A stretch of 35,405 nt of DNA, from positions 1-35,405 of the forward strand of contig WRJS01000025.1 of the NCBI GenBank assembly GCA_009778475.1, in the 5' to 3' direction. This DNA is from Kiritimatiellota bacterium. GTDB lineage: Bacteria; Verrucomicrobiota; Kiritimatiellia; RFP12; UBA1067. The notes under the pieces were generated by a model. It searched no databases. It was given only the letters and a program-made list of their open reading frames with translations, and was not told where the DNA came from. Made by a program: the position numbers and the translations under genes. Within the stretch, counting starts at the first letter, position 1. Each line of letters starts with the position of its first letter. This document shows positions 25,401 to 32,545 of this stretch, in pieces.

Positions 25401-27654
25401 CATCCTCCAGCGGCGCGGCGAGGAGTACCGCCCCGTGGCCGCGCTCTCCGGGCTGGAGGCCAACGGCCGCACCACGGACGGCACGGACAGGAGTTTCTGG
25501 GACAGCGACCTGATGTACCACTTCCTGCCCGGCTGGTACCCCGAATTCTTCAAGGGCCACGCGGGCGACAACCACATCTGGAACGACCTCAACGGCGACG
25601 GCATCGCGCAGGAGGGCGAGGTCGCGTTCGCCAAGACCCTGCGGCGCGGCGAGAAATACGAGGAGGGCCGCATGGGCGAGTGGGGCTGCGGCTGGGGCAT
25701 CGGCATCGGCCCCGACTTCGCCGTCTATGTGCGCGGCTTCTGCCGCGACGCCTCCATCATCCACCGCCTCGACCCCGTGTTCACCGAGGACGGCCTGCCG
25801 CAATATTCCTTCGAGCGCTGCACGCCCGTCATCTTCCAAGACACCACCCAGGACAAGCGCGGCGTCTCCAGCGTCTATGCCTCCGACAGCGGCCTGCTCT
25901 ACGTCACCTACGACAACAACCTCGCCCGCGAGATCATCGCCGACAAGGCCCTCACCTGCTACACCCGCGACGGCCGCGAGCGCTGGAGCATCGCCGGCCC
26001 GCGCGACCACGCCCCCAAGTCCGTTTACGGCTACCCCTGCGCCAGTTTCGACCTCCCCGGCGTCGGCACCGGCGTGGCCACATGGGTCTGGTGGCACAAC
26101 TGCCGCGTCTATCTCATCACCGACGACGGCCTCTACCTCGGCGGCTTCCTCGACACCGAGACCGGCACCGGCCCCGGCTTCGTCCGCCTCGGCGGCGAAG
26201 TCTCCGCCTACGCCCAGCAGGCCCCCGACGGCCGCCTCTACATCATCAACGGCAACGACTCCGCCCAGCACTACCACGAGGTCAAAGGCCTCCGCACCTG
26301 CCAGCGCTTCGAGCAGCCGCTGGTCATCACCGACGCGGACGCCGCCGCCGCCGCCCGCGCGCTCACCGCCGCCGCGCGCCCCGCGAAAGAGCAGCCCGTC
26401 ATCTACATCGGGCGCGGCGACCCCGCCGAGGGCGTGACGCTCACCACCGCCCGCAAGCCCGGCCGCGGCGCCGCCATCGCCCTCACCACCGACGGCGCCC
26501 ACCTCCGCGTCACCGCCAAGGTCAGCGACGAGACCCCCATGGTCAACGACGGCCAGAACTGGCAGACCCCCTTCATCACCGGCGACTGCATCGACATCAT
26601 GCTCGCCACCGACCCCAAGGCCGACCCCGCCCGCCGCGCCCCCGCCCCCGGCGACATCCGCATCATCCTCACCGAACTGCGCGGCGAACCCCTCGCCGTC
26701 CTCTACCGCCCCGTCGCCAAGGACGGCCCCAAGGCCCCCGCCCAGATGCTCGCCGCCACCCTCGACGACGTGCGCCGCCTCCCCCCCTCCTGCAACCCCA
26801 CCGTGCGGCGCGGCAAAGACGGCTACACCCTCACCGCCAGCATCCCCCTCGCCGCCCTCGGCCTCACCGCCCTCCCCCCCGAGACGCGCGGCGACCTCGG
26901 CGTCATCTACGGCGACGCCACCGGCCGCGACCGCGACCAGCGCCTCTACTACTACAACAAAGCCACCGCCATGATCTCCGACCTCACCGCCGAGGCCACC
27001 CTCACCCCCGACAGATGGGGCCCCGTCCTCACCGGATACCCCGGCAACATCCTCCGCAACGGCAGTTTCGAGGCCCCCCTGGACAAGGCCGCCGACTGGA
27101 CCCTCCGCGAGCAGCGCAGCGGCGCCACCGCCGCGCCCACCGCCGCCTTCGCCTTCGACGGCCGCAGCGCCCTCCTCCTCCAGCAGGAGATACCCCTCAA
27201 ACTCCCGCCCAGGTTCGACAACACCCAAGACTACGGCGAACTCTACAAGCAGCTGAACGACGGCGCCGGCGGCGGCTACACCGTCGCCGCGCAGCGCGCC
27301 CCCGTCACGCCCGGCCAAGCGTACAACCTGCGCTTCGCCTACCGCTCCGAGCAGATGATGCGCGAGATGAAAGGCGTGCGCCCCGGCTACGCCATCTTCT
27401 CCATCCTCATCTCCTGGCACGACGCGCAAGGCAAGGAATGCGGCAACGAATACGCCTTCCGCCTCGAGGAGGACATTGACAACTGGCGCGTCGCCGTCAA
27501 CCCGCGCGGCGGCTACGTGCCAGTCGAGGGGCTTCCCTTCGTGGCGCCCAAAGACGCCGCGCAGGTGCAGGTCGCCCTCCGCCTCGCCGTCACCCACAAC
27601 ACCCTCGCCCGCACCTACATCGACGCCATCGAGTTCGCCCCCGCGCCAAAGTAA
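22498..27654 (+). CDS. Giant secreted protein with CBM9-like and beta-propeller regions
   Basis: 1718 residues from the ATG at 22498, with GGGGAGG (22482-22488) 9 nt upstream and a signal peptide (MRRKAAFISMALWMAALGARGAA). Domains by eye: a CBM9-like region (about 35-215, starting PIVVDGAFDDWPDVK), a second one (about 270-465, VTVDGNADEWDWKAL), a FlgD-like segment (about 470-545, GQWDG-type: AWDGLDQWGKVLPAGRYTL), a long NHL/SMP-30-like propeller region (about 550-1280, e.g. APFGVTTDARGNIFVSDWG), an EF-hand-like loop near 1030 (DLNGDGIAQEGE), a third CBM9-like region (about 1300-1490), and a C-terminal jelly-roll-like module beginning ILRNGSFEAP (about 1515). No glycosidase site is recognised. 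Binding or processing of a polysaccharide outside the cell is inferred. Codon third positions change from mainly G to mainly C along the gene. Confidence 0.8.
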   Translation: MRRKAAFISMALWMAALGARGAAVVEADALRAPFAPRPIVVDGAFDDWPDVKASRVAPFRDVAGYADPAMSQVFAKHPELIDCEAEVMMAHDRDNLYLGARASRAAFLAVHARDADGRVSRVVWWRDEKGGQPRVEAAAREKLTTVKPQSATRVGEGGRHDVEIAVPWVALGYAEGAPQRLDLVWSVVFTGVNRELLAALPQEMRVAAKIHTTYNVLTSLDKVGSRGYLQRPEWWGTLVLGDAGAPPPEMLENVKGTGLTEWVVPKAERPVTVDGNADEWDWKALRSPALAPWAYHENYTGIDMGLRWDEQMLYMVFRRHGAWEPFNTEAAGGQMGFRGGDCVQIRFKDGDRVSNLCGWWDTRNKVSALTADGKERKNPDLLADGALQAFGEKPLPFAQALLADDDDSNYAQEIGIPWRHLLKEGNAPAVGQRFPMTFQLWWSGVDNPQFSVETAVDFEQPPPVRTTYDLPRDASVSLGVFNEKGELLRHLVREEMRVKGANVEAWDGLDQWGKVLPAGRYTLKGIHHEPFALEYVMSANNPGTPPWWTVDGKGGWLSDQAAPQAVVTDGTNVYIAAPYAEAGHAIIAVGPDGKRIWGVSPHGYTPRAVSLALMGGRLYATFSGPELTEKVRAFKQGDATARERVMMQCFDARTGELAGISAKSGAPVVIEPWAYRHDVRGLWDLRLSKAFSPSTYGGMHRYSDTGMCETTGSLGLAAAGDRLVVSLLYSNELIVVDPATAKVLKRIPLDAPAGLHGLDASAVLAVSGTRVVRVDIGTGAVTPVIADGLSAPFGVTTDARGNIFVSDWGASFQVKKFTPQGRPVRAIGKAGGRPWVGAWAAEGMAVPRGIAVTADNKLWVAEDEFSPRRVSVWDADTGRLVRDYIGPANYRGWGVALDPKDITRLVTCGTEFKLDFAAKACAPVRKLFLRRGRDDCFTPDGNGMASSGRFMYRDGKEFLVLAGGAMLTILQRRGEEYRPVAALSGLEANGRTTDGTDRSFWDSDLMYHFLPGWYPEFFKGHAGDNHIWNDLNGDGIAQEGEVAFAKTLRRGEKYEEGRMGEWGCGWGIGIGPDFAVYVRGFCRDASIIHRLDPVFTEDGLPQYSFERCTPVIFQDTTQDKRGVSSVYASDSGLLYVTYDNNLAREIIADKALTCYTRDGRERWSIAGPRDHAPKSVYGYPCASFDLPGVGTGVATWVWWHNCRVYLITDDGLYLGGFLDTETGTGPGFVRLGGEVSAYAQQAPDGRLYIINGNDSAQHYHEVKGLRTCQRFEQPLVITDADAAAAARALTAAARPAKEQPVIYIGRGDPAEGVTLTTARKPGRGAAIALTTDGAHLRVTAKVSDETPMVNDGQNWQTPFITGDCIDIMLATDPKADPARRAPAPGDIRIILTELRGEPLAVLYRPVAKDGPKAPAQMLAATLDDVRRLPPSCNPTVRRGKDGYTLTASIPLAALGLTALPPETRGDLGVIYGDATGRDRDQRLYYYNKATAMISDLTAEATLTPDRWGPVLTGYPGNILRNGSFEAPLDKAADWTLREQRSGATAAPTAAFAFDGRSALLLQQEIPLKLPPRFDNTQDYGELYKQLNDGAGGGYTVAAQRAPVTPGQAYNLRFAYRSEQMMREMKGVRPGYAIFSILISWHDAQGKECGNEYAFRLEEDIDNWRVAVNPRGGYVPVEGLPFVAPKDAAQVQVALRLAVTHNTLARTYIDAIEFAPAPK

Positions 27655-27707
27655 CGCGCCGAGCGGGCGCACCCGAACGCCGATCCGCGACTTTCGCATG
27701 GTTGAGG

Positions 27708-27736
27708 TTGCCGTTCGCGCCGGGTTCTAGTATAAT
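27708..27736 (+). promoter_or_regulatory. Promoter of the comEC-murC-thioredoxin-lpxC-like operon
   Basis: A perfect -10 box TATAAT (27731-27736) is preceded by a 17-nt spacer and TTGCCG (27708-27713). The start would be near 27743, about 30 nt before the comEC start codon. It lies in the short gap after the giant secreted-protein gene and is one of the best promoter matches in the window. Confidence 0.7.
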
Positions 27737-27774
27737 AGGGGCTTTATGTCTGTTCCCGAGGCGTGGTGCGTGTG

Positions 27775-29445
27775 ATGCAGATACGGATGTTCAGAGTGTG
27801 CGTTGAGATGAATCCCCGGCGGTTGCTGTTGGCGGTGACGGTGTGTTTCCTGGCGGGGGTCGCGGCCGGGTATGGGTTCCCGCAGGTGGGACTGGGGTGG
27901 TGCGCGGCGGGGCTTGCGGTGTGCGGGGCGTGGGTGGCGCTCAGGCGCAAGGCATGGCGGTCGGGATGCGTCGGGGCCGCGGATGCCGTGGCGGTCGCGC
28001 TTGCGCTCGTGCTGCTGGGCGCGGGGCGTGTGGCGTGGGATGCGGCGGGGCTTGCGCGTGAGACCGAAACGCTGAAATCGCTGGACAAGGCGCAGGCGTT
28101 TGAGTGCCGCGTGGCCTCCGCGGCGGTGGCGCGGCCCGTGGCGGGCGGGGGGAGGATGCGGTATGCGTTTGCCGTGGATGGCGTGACGTGGCTTGACGGC
28201 GCAAACCGTGTCCCGATCCGTGTCCTGCCGATGTCGGTGAGTTGGTTCGGGAACGCCGAGGATGGCCCGGCCGCGCCCAAGCCGGGGGAGACGTGGCGGA
28301 TGGTCGGGCGCGTGCAGGTGCTGACGCGCACGAACGGCCTGGAGCACGCCTACCTCAGCGCCAGCAAGGGCGAGAAGTATTCGCGGCGGTTGAGCGCGGC
28401 GGGGGATTCGTGGCAGGGGCGGCTCGCGCAGGTTCAGCGGGAGACGGCGCGGCGCGTGGCGCTGGGGGTTGAGGACTGGGGCATCGTGCCGGCGTTGAAC
28501 GCGGCGTTGCTGTTCGGGTGCCGCAACGAGATACCTGATGATATGCGGAATGTGTTCGCGATGTCCGGGACCGTCCATGTGTTCGCGGTGTCGGGCCTGC
28601 ACATCGGGCTGGTGGCGGTGATACTCATCTTCTTCGTGCAGATGTCTGGGCTGAGCCGTGAGCGGTGGGCGTTTGCGATGGTGCCGCTCATCATCGCCTA
28701 CACGCTGGTGACGGGTGCGTTCCCAAGCGCGGTGCGGGCGTGCTGCATGGCGGTGTGCATATTCCTTGCCCCGCTGCTGGGGCGCAGGCCGAATGCGTTC
28801 TCGGCATTGCTGGCCGCCGCGCTGATGATCCACTTCTGGCAGCCGTCACGGGTTTTCCAAGCAGGGAGCGTGCTTTCTTTTTCCGTGACGGCAGGGCTCA
28901 TCGTCCTTGTCCCCCAGTTATCTGCTTTCTTGCGGAAACACCTCGGCTATCACGCGCTCCAGAAGCACATGCAACTGCTGGACGCGGCGGGCACCCGCGC
29001 ACAGGCGCGACGCGTGCGCTTCGCGTCGGTCGTGGTCAAGCGCGCGGCGGACATCCTTGCCGTCTCGGTGGCGGCGTGGTTTGTGTCTGTGCCGCTGACG
29101 GGCTATTACTTCGGGCGTGTGCCGATTGGCGGCCTTTTTGCGAATCCCATTGTCACCGTATGCGCGTTCCTGATTATCACGGCAGGTTTCCTCGGGCTGC
29201 TGGCGGGGCTGGCGAGCCCGTGGGTGGCGGTGTGCTTCAACCATGCGGCCGGGTTCTTCACGATGGTCATGGTGCGCACGGCGGAGGCGGTCGCGTCCGT
29301 CAAGGTGCTGTCGCTGGAGACGGGCCCGTGGGCGTGGTGGGCGGTGGCGCTGTGGTTCGCGGCGCTCGGCGTGATTGTGGCGTGGGCCCGGCGATGCCAG
29401 CGGGCGGCGGACGGGTTGGAATGGCTGGAGGGACAGAGCGTATGA
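27775..29445 (+). CDS. comEC: ComEC/Rec2-type DNA uptake channel, lacking the metallo-beta-lactamase domain
   Basis: 556 residues from the ATG at 27775 (a GTG at 27763 and an ATG at 27808 are alternatives; the ribosome site is weak). ComEC is the inner-membrane channel for transformation DNA. An N-terminal pair of membrane helices (LLLAVTVCFLAGVAAGYGF...) is followed by an OB-like soluble part (about 95-215) containing a GRVQVLTRTNGLEHAYL segment. The Competence domain has the hallmark AVSGLHIGLVAVIL and FPSAVRACCMAVC, with several further helices. Canonical ComEC proteins continue for 200-300 residues with a metallo-beta-lactamase-like nuclease domain; this one ends after the last helix. The stop overlaps the murC start (ATGA). 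Whether a separate nuclease domain exists elsewhere cannot be seen. Confidence 0.85.
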   Translation: MQIRMFRVCVEMNPRRLLLAVTVCFLAGVAAGYGFPQVGLGWCAAGLAVCGAWVALRRKAWRSGCVGAADAVAVALALVLLGAGRVAWDAAGLARETETLKSLDKAQAFECRVASAAVARPVAGGGRMRYAFAVDGVTWLDGANRVPIRVLPMSVSWFGNAEDGPAAPKPGETWRMVGRVQVLTRTNGLEHAYLSASKGEKYSRRLSAAGDSWQGRLAQVQRETARRVALGVEDWGIVPALNAALLFGCRNEIPDDMRNVFAMSGTVHVFAVSGLHIGLVAVILIFFVQMSGLSRERWAFAMVPLIIAYTLVTGAFPSAVRACCMAVCIFLAPLLGRRPNAFSALLAAALMIHFWQPSRVFQAGSVLSFSVTAGLIVLVPQLSAFLRKHLGYHALQKHMQLLDAAGTRAQARRVRFASVVVKRAADILAVSVAAWFVSVPLTGYYFGRVPIGGLFANPIVTVCAFLIITAGFLGLLAGLASPWVAVCFNHAAGFFTMVMVRTAEAVASVKVLSLETGPWAWWAVALWFAALGVIVAWARRCQRAADGLEWLEGQSV

Positions 29446-30803
29446 GCGTGCATATCGCGGGGATTGGCGGGGTGGGCATGAGCGCGTTGGCGCAGGTGCT
29501 GATTGATACGGGGGTGGCCGTGACGGGTTCGGACAGGCTGCTGGACACGGGCGACATGACGGGGGTGCTGGCGTGCCTCGCGGCGCAGGGCGTGCGGCTG
29601 TTCCCGCAGGACGGGCGCGGCGTGACGGCGCAGACGCGGCGACTCGTCGTCAGCACGGCGATTGAGGACGACAACCCCGAGGTCATCCGCGCTAAAGAAA
29701 TGGGCCTGCCCGTCGTCCACCGCGCGACGGAGTTGGCGCACGCGCTGAAGGGGCGGCGGCTGATCGCCGTCACGGGGACGTGCGGCAAAAGCACGGTCAC
29801 GGCGATGCTCGGGTGGCTGCTGGAGGGCGCGGGGTTCGACCCGACCGTCGTGAACGGCGCGGCGGTGGCGGGGTGGGACGCGGGCGGCGCGCGCGTCGGC
29901 TCCGTGCGCAAGGGCGGCGGCGAGTGGGCGGTGATCGAGGCGGACGAGTCGGACAAGTCGCTGATGGTGTTCGCGCCCGAGCACGCTGTCATCACCAACG
30001 CTTCCGCCGACCACTTCGGGCTGGACGAGACGCAGGATCTGTTCGCCGCGTTCAAGGCGCGTGTGCCGGGCGTGGTGGTGGATGGGCGGGAAGAAGTTCG
30101 AGAGTTCGAAAGTTCGGAAGTTCGGGAGTTCGAGCGATCGAGGGTTCGAGAGTGCAGAAATTCTGAAACGCTAAGCATACGCTTGGAGGGCTGGGACGGA
30201 TACTTCACGTTTGAGGGCGTTGAGTATCGCGTGCCGATGCCCGGCCGCCACAACGTCCACAACGCCTATCACGCCGTGCGCATGGCGCGCGCCTTGGGCG
30301 CAGATGCGGATTGCCTCGCGGCGACGCTTCGCGGCTTCGGGGGCGTGGAGCGGCGTATGCAGCGCGTCGGGGCGTGCGGCGGCGCGGCGGTGATTGACGA
30401 TTACGCGCACAACCCCGAGAAACTGGCGGCCGCGTGGGCGACGCTCGCGGATGCGTTCACGGGCGGGGTTTGCGCGGTGTGGCGGCCGCACGGGTTCGCG
30501 CCGCTGCGCAAGATGCTGGACGGTTTGACGGCGGTGTTCGCGCATGCGTGCCGTCCGCAGGACACGCTGCTGCTCTTGCCCGTCTATGACGCGGGCGGCA
30601 CGGCGGACAGAAGCGTCACGAGCGCGGATTTGGCTTCCCGTCTGGCGGCAAAAAATGTTAATGTGTTTCTTTGCGATTCGCTGGAGGAGGCCGAGGCGCG
30701 GATGCGCAGGGCAGGTGACTCGGGCGCGGGTGCGCTGGTCACGTTCGGCGCGCGCGACCCCGGGTTGCCGAGGCTGGCGAAACGGTTGGGAAAGGGAGGT
30801 TGA
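29442..30803 (+). CDS. murC: MurC-type Mur ligase (UDP-N-acetylmuramate--L-alanine ligase)
   Basis: 453 residues. MurC adds L-Ala to UDP-MurNAc in peptidoglycan synthesis in the cytoplasm. The N-terminal Rossmann domain starts HIAGIGGVGMSALA. The ATP-binding P-loop reads TGTCGKS (111-117) where MurC normally has GTHGKT. EADESD, TNASADHF, GRHNVHNAYHA and DDYAHNP follow in the expected order. The start overlaps the comEC stop (ATGA), with GGAGGG 9 nt upstream. A charged insertion at residues 219-242 is encoded by an 8-bp-period repeat. Mpl, which uses UDP-MurNAc with a tripeptide, is a close relative; the changed P-loop and shorter length leave some doubt. Confidence 0.85.
   Translation: MSVHIAGIGGVGMSALAQVLIDTGVAVTGSDRLLDTGDMTGVLACLAAQGVRLFPQDGRGVTAQTRRLVVSTAIEDDNPEVIRAKEMGLPVVHRATELAHALKGRRLIAVTGTCGKSTVTAMLGWLLEGAGFDPTVVNGAAVAGWDAGGARVGSVRKGGGEWAVIEADESDKSLMVFAPEHAVITNASADHFGLDETQDLFAAFKARVPGVVVDGREEVREFESSEVREFERSRVRECRNSETLSIRLEGWDGYFTFEGVEYRVPMPGRHNVHNAYHAVRMARALGADADCLAATLRGFGGVERRMQRVGACGGAAVIDDYAHNPEKLAAAWATLADAFTGGVCAVWRPHGFAPLRKMLDGLTAVFAHACRPQDTLLLLPVYDAGGTADRSVTSADLASRLAAKNVNVFLCDSLEEAEARMRRAGDSGAGALVTFGARDPGLPRLAKRLGKGG
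30096..30158 (+). repeat. 8-bp-period TTCGAGAG repeat inside murC
   Basis: TTCG-type words recur exactly every 8 nt at 30097, 30105, 30113, 30121, 30129, 30137 (ATCG), 30145 and 30153 (TGCA, degenerate); the consensus is TTCGAGAG or TTCGGGAG. Because 24 is divisible by both 8 and 3, the frame cycles and the protein shows three 8-residue repeats: VREFESSE, VREFERSR, VRECRNSE. It is a local low-complexity DNA insertion tolerated in a surface loop of the central ATPase domain. Confidence 0.85.
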
Positions 30804-30804
30804 C

Positions 30805-31368
30805 ATGAAGAAGACGTTGATGATGCTGGCGATGGGGCTGGCGGTCGTCTGCGCTCAGGCGCAGTCGTGGAAAAAGACGGAGGCGGACGCGCCTGTGAAG
30901 ACCAAGGGCTGGGTCGAGAACTTCGAGCAGGCGAAGGCGGAGGCGGCCGCGTTCAAGCAGCCGATCTTCGCGTTCTTCACGGGCAGCGACTGGTGCGGCT
31001 GGTGCATGAAACTGAAAGAGGAGGCGCTCGACACCAAGGCGTTCGCGAAGTTCGCGGCGGACAACCTCATCCTGTTCGAGGCGGATTACCCGCGCGGGAA
31101 ACAGCAGCCGGAGAAAATCAAGAAGCAGAACGAGGAGTTGAAAAGCACCTACGGCATACGCGGCTATCCCACGGTGTTCCTGCTCGACGCGGAGGGCAAG
31201 AGCATCGGGCAGACGGGCTACAAGGAAGGCGGCGCGGATGCGTATGTGAAGCACCTCAAGGAACTGCTCGCCAAGGCCGGGGTCGAGACCGCCGACAAGC
31301 CTGATGCCGCCAAGCCGCTCTCCCCGTATGAGAAGATGAAGGCGGAGAAGGATGCCAAGGCGAAATAG
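30805..31368 (+). CDS. Exported thioredoxin-fold protein
   Basis: 187 residues with a signal peptide (MKKTLMMLAMGLAVVCAQAQS) and GGGAGG 5 nt before the ATG at 30805, one nucleotide after the murC stop. The thioredoxin fold shows DWCGWC (C64, C67), close to the DsbD/thioredoxin_7 motif for exported thiol-disulfide proteins. The cis-Pro loop is GYPTVFLLD. A Lys/Ala-rich tail (SPYEKMKAEKDAKAK) ends it. A reducing or disulfide-exchange role outside the cytoplasm is likely. It sits in the envelope operon between murC and the lpxC-like gene. Confidence 0.85.
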   Translation: MKKTLMMLAMGLAVVCAQAQSWKKTEADAPVKTKGWVENFEQAKAEAAAFKQPIFAFFTGSDWCGWCMKLKEEALDTKAFAKFAADNLILFEADYPRGKQQPEKIKKQNEELKSTYGIRGYPTVFLLDAEGKSIGQTGYKEGGADAYVKHLKELLAKAGVETADKPDAAKPLSPYEKMKAEKDAKAK

Positions 31369-31371
31369 GGA

Positions 31372-32400
31372 ATGGCGACTTTTGACTATCCGATAGGGCA
31401 GGTGCTGCTCGGGAACCGCGATGATGTCGTGCAAGCGCACGAGCGGTTCCACGCGCAAGCCATCGACGAGACAAAACTCTGCGAGGGCGCGGCGGGGTTT
31501 TCGGCGCGGCGCACAGGGCTGGCGCGGGAGATGTCCGTGGTCGGCCCCGGCACGTTCTACGGCAAGGCCCAGCGCACCATCACGTTCGCCCCGTCGCGCG
31601 AGGCGGGCTGGTGGATCGAGCGTGCGGATTTGCGCGAGCAGCTGGGCACGCTCGTCTCCGTCCGCAACGTGTGGACCTCCGCGCGGAACATCGTCCTGCG
31701 CAGCGGCAACCCGCACAACTACCTGCGCATGGTCGAGCATATCGTCGCGCTGCGCCTCGGCATGGGCATCGACGACCTCACCATCCGCGTGGACTCCGGC
31801 GACCCGCCGCTCTTCGACCGCAGCAGCATGGATCTGGTGGAGGCGATCGACAAGGCGCACGTCATCGAGCGCGACGCGCCCGCGACGTTCGTGGCCGTCA
31901 AAGAACCCGTGACCTTCGGCGGCGGCCGCGGCGATTTCCTCACCTTCCTCCCGCCCGAGGACGGCGAGAAGAAGCTGCGCATCGACTGCGCGATCGACTT
32001 CGCCTCCGTCATCGGCCAGCAGCGCATCGTGTTCGACGTGACCCCCGAGACCTTCCGCTACGGCGCGTTCGCGCGGACGAACGCCACGCACCGCCAGATG
32101 TTGCTGGCCAAGACCGTCGGCATCATCTTCGCGGACATGCGCAACCTCGGCTACACGAAAGAGAACATCCTCATCCACGGCCGCAACAAATTCTACAACG
32201 CCCCGCGCTTCGTGCAGGAGACGGGCGGCAAGGCGCTCGAGCCCGTGTGGCACCGCGCTACGCTCGACCTGCTCGCCGCTCTCGCGCTCATCGACAAGGG
32301 GCGCCTCGTCGGCCGCGTCGTCTCCTACCGCGCCGGTCACACCCTCGACGTCCGCGCCGTGACGCAGCTCTACCTGCACGACCTGCTGGAAAAAGTGTAG
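31372..32400 (+). CDS. LpxC-like zinc deacetylase, diverged
   Basis: 342 residues, 3 nt after the thioredoxin stop. It aligns with LpxC, the UDP-3-O-acyl-GlcNAc deacetylase of lipid A synthesis. The general base and first zinc ligand are present: E122 and H123 in MVEHIVALRLGMGIDDL. The DPPLFDRSSMDLVEAI segment fits the LpxC PxxDGSS region, but has Arg for Gly. The late zinc-site helix, HKALDxIGD in LpxC (ligands H and D four apart), reads HRATLDLLAAL here, so H294 and D299 are five apart. The catalytic His is H323 in YRAGHTLD. It is therefore either a divergent LpxC or a paralogue with another substrate. Its place behind murC and ahead of a separately promoted gene supports an envelope role. 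Confidence 0.7.
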   Translation: MATFDYPIGQVLLGNRDDVVQAHERFHAQAIDETKLCEGAAGFSARRTGLAREMSVVGPGTFYGKAQRTITFAPSREAGWWIERADLREQLGTLVSVRNVWTSARNIVLRSGNPHNYLRMVEHIVALRLGMGIDDLTIRVDSGDPPLFDRSSMDLVEAIDKAHVIERDAPATFVAVKEPVTFGGGRGDFLTFLPPEDGEKKLRIDCAIDFASVIGQQRIVFDVTPETFRYGAFARTNATHRQMLLAKTVGIIFADMRNLGYTKENILIHGRNKFYNAPRFVQETGGKALEPVWHRATLDLLAALALIDKGRLVGRVVSYRAGHTLDVRAVTQLYLHDLLEKV

Positions 32401-32478
32401 CGCCTTTTAAATGACGATACACGTTCGAGGAGTCCGGGAGGGGCGCCGCCTTTCTCATTTGCTACCGCCATTTTCCAC

Positions 32479-32506
32479 TTGCATTTTCTGGGAAAAGGTT
32501 TATCTT
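32479..32506 (+). promoter_or_regulatory. Candidate promoter of the esterase gene
   Basis: TTGCAT (32479-32484), a 16-nt spacer and TATCTT (32501-32506), followed by the small inverted repeat TTAAC-GGCGT-GTTAA (32506-32520). AAAGGAG near 32529-32535 serves the start at 32546. The rest of 32401-32545 shows nothing else. The spacing is slightly short, so confidence is moderate. Confidence 0.4.
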
Positions 32507-32545
32507 TAACGGCGTGTTAAATTGCTGTAAAGGAGTGTACAACGG

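Noticed and set aside
22474..27699. Very long open frame on the minus strand across the whole giant secreted-protein gene
   Set aside because: It mirrors the plus-strand gene, has a low-complexity Arg/His/Val/Gly-rich translation and no signal peptide or motif; high GC with biased third positions removes antisense stops.
28665..29441. Upstream extension of murC reaching into comEC
   Set aside because: The extension is the +2 frame of comEC; the ATG at 29442 has a ribosome site and begins the conserved N-terminal HIAGIGGVG motif.
30096..30158. CRISPR-like array
   Set aside because: The repeated unit is 8 nt with no spacers, and it lies in the murC frame.
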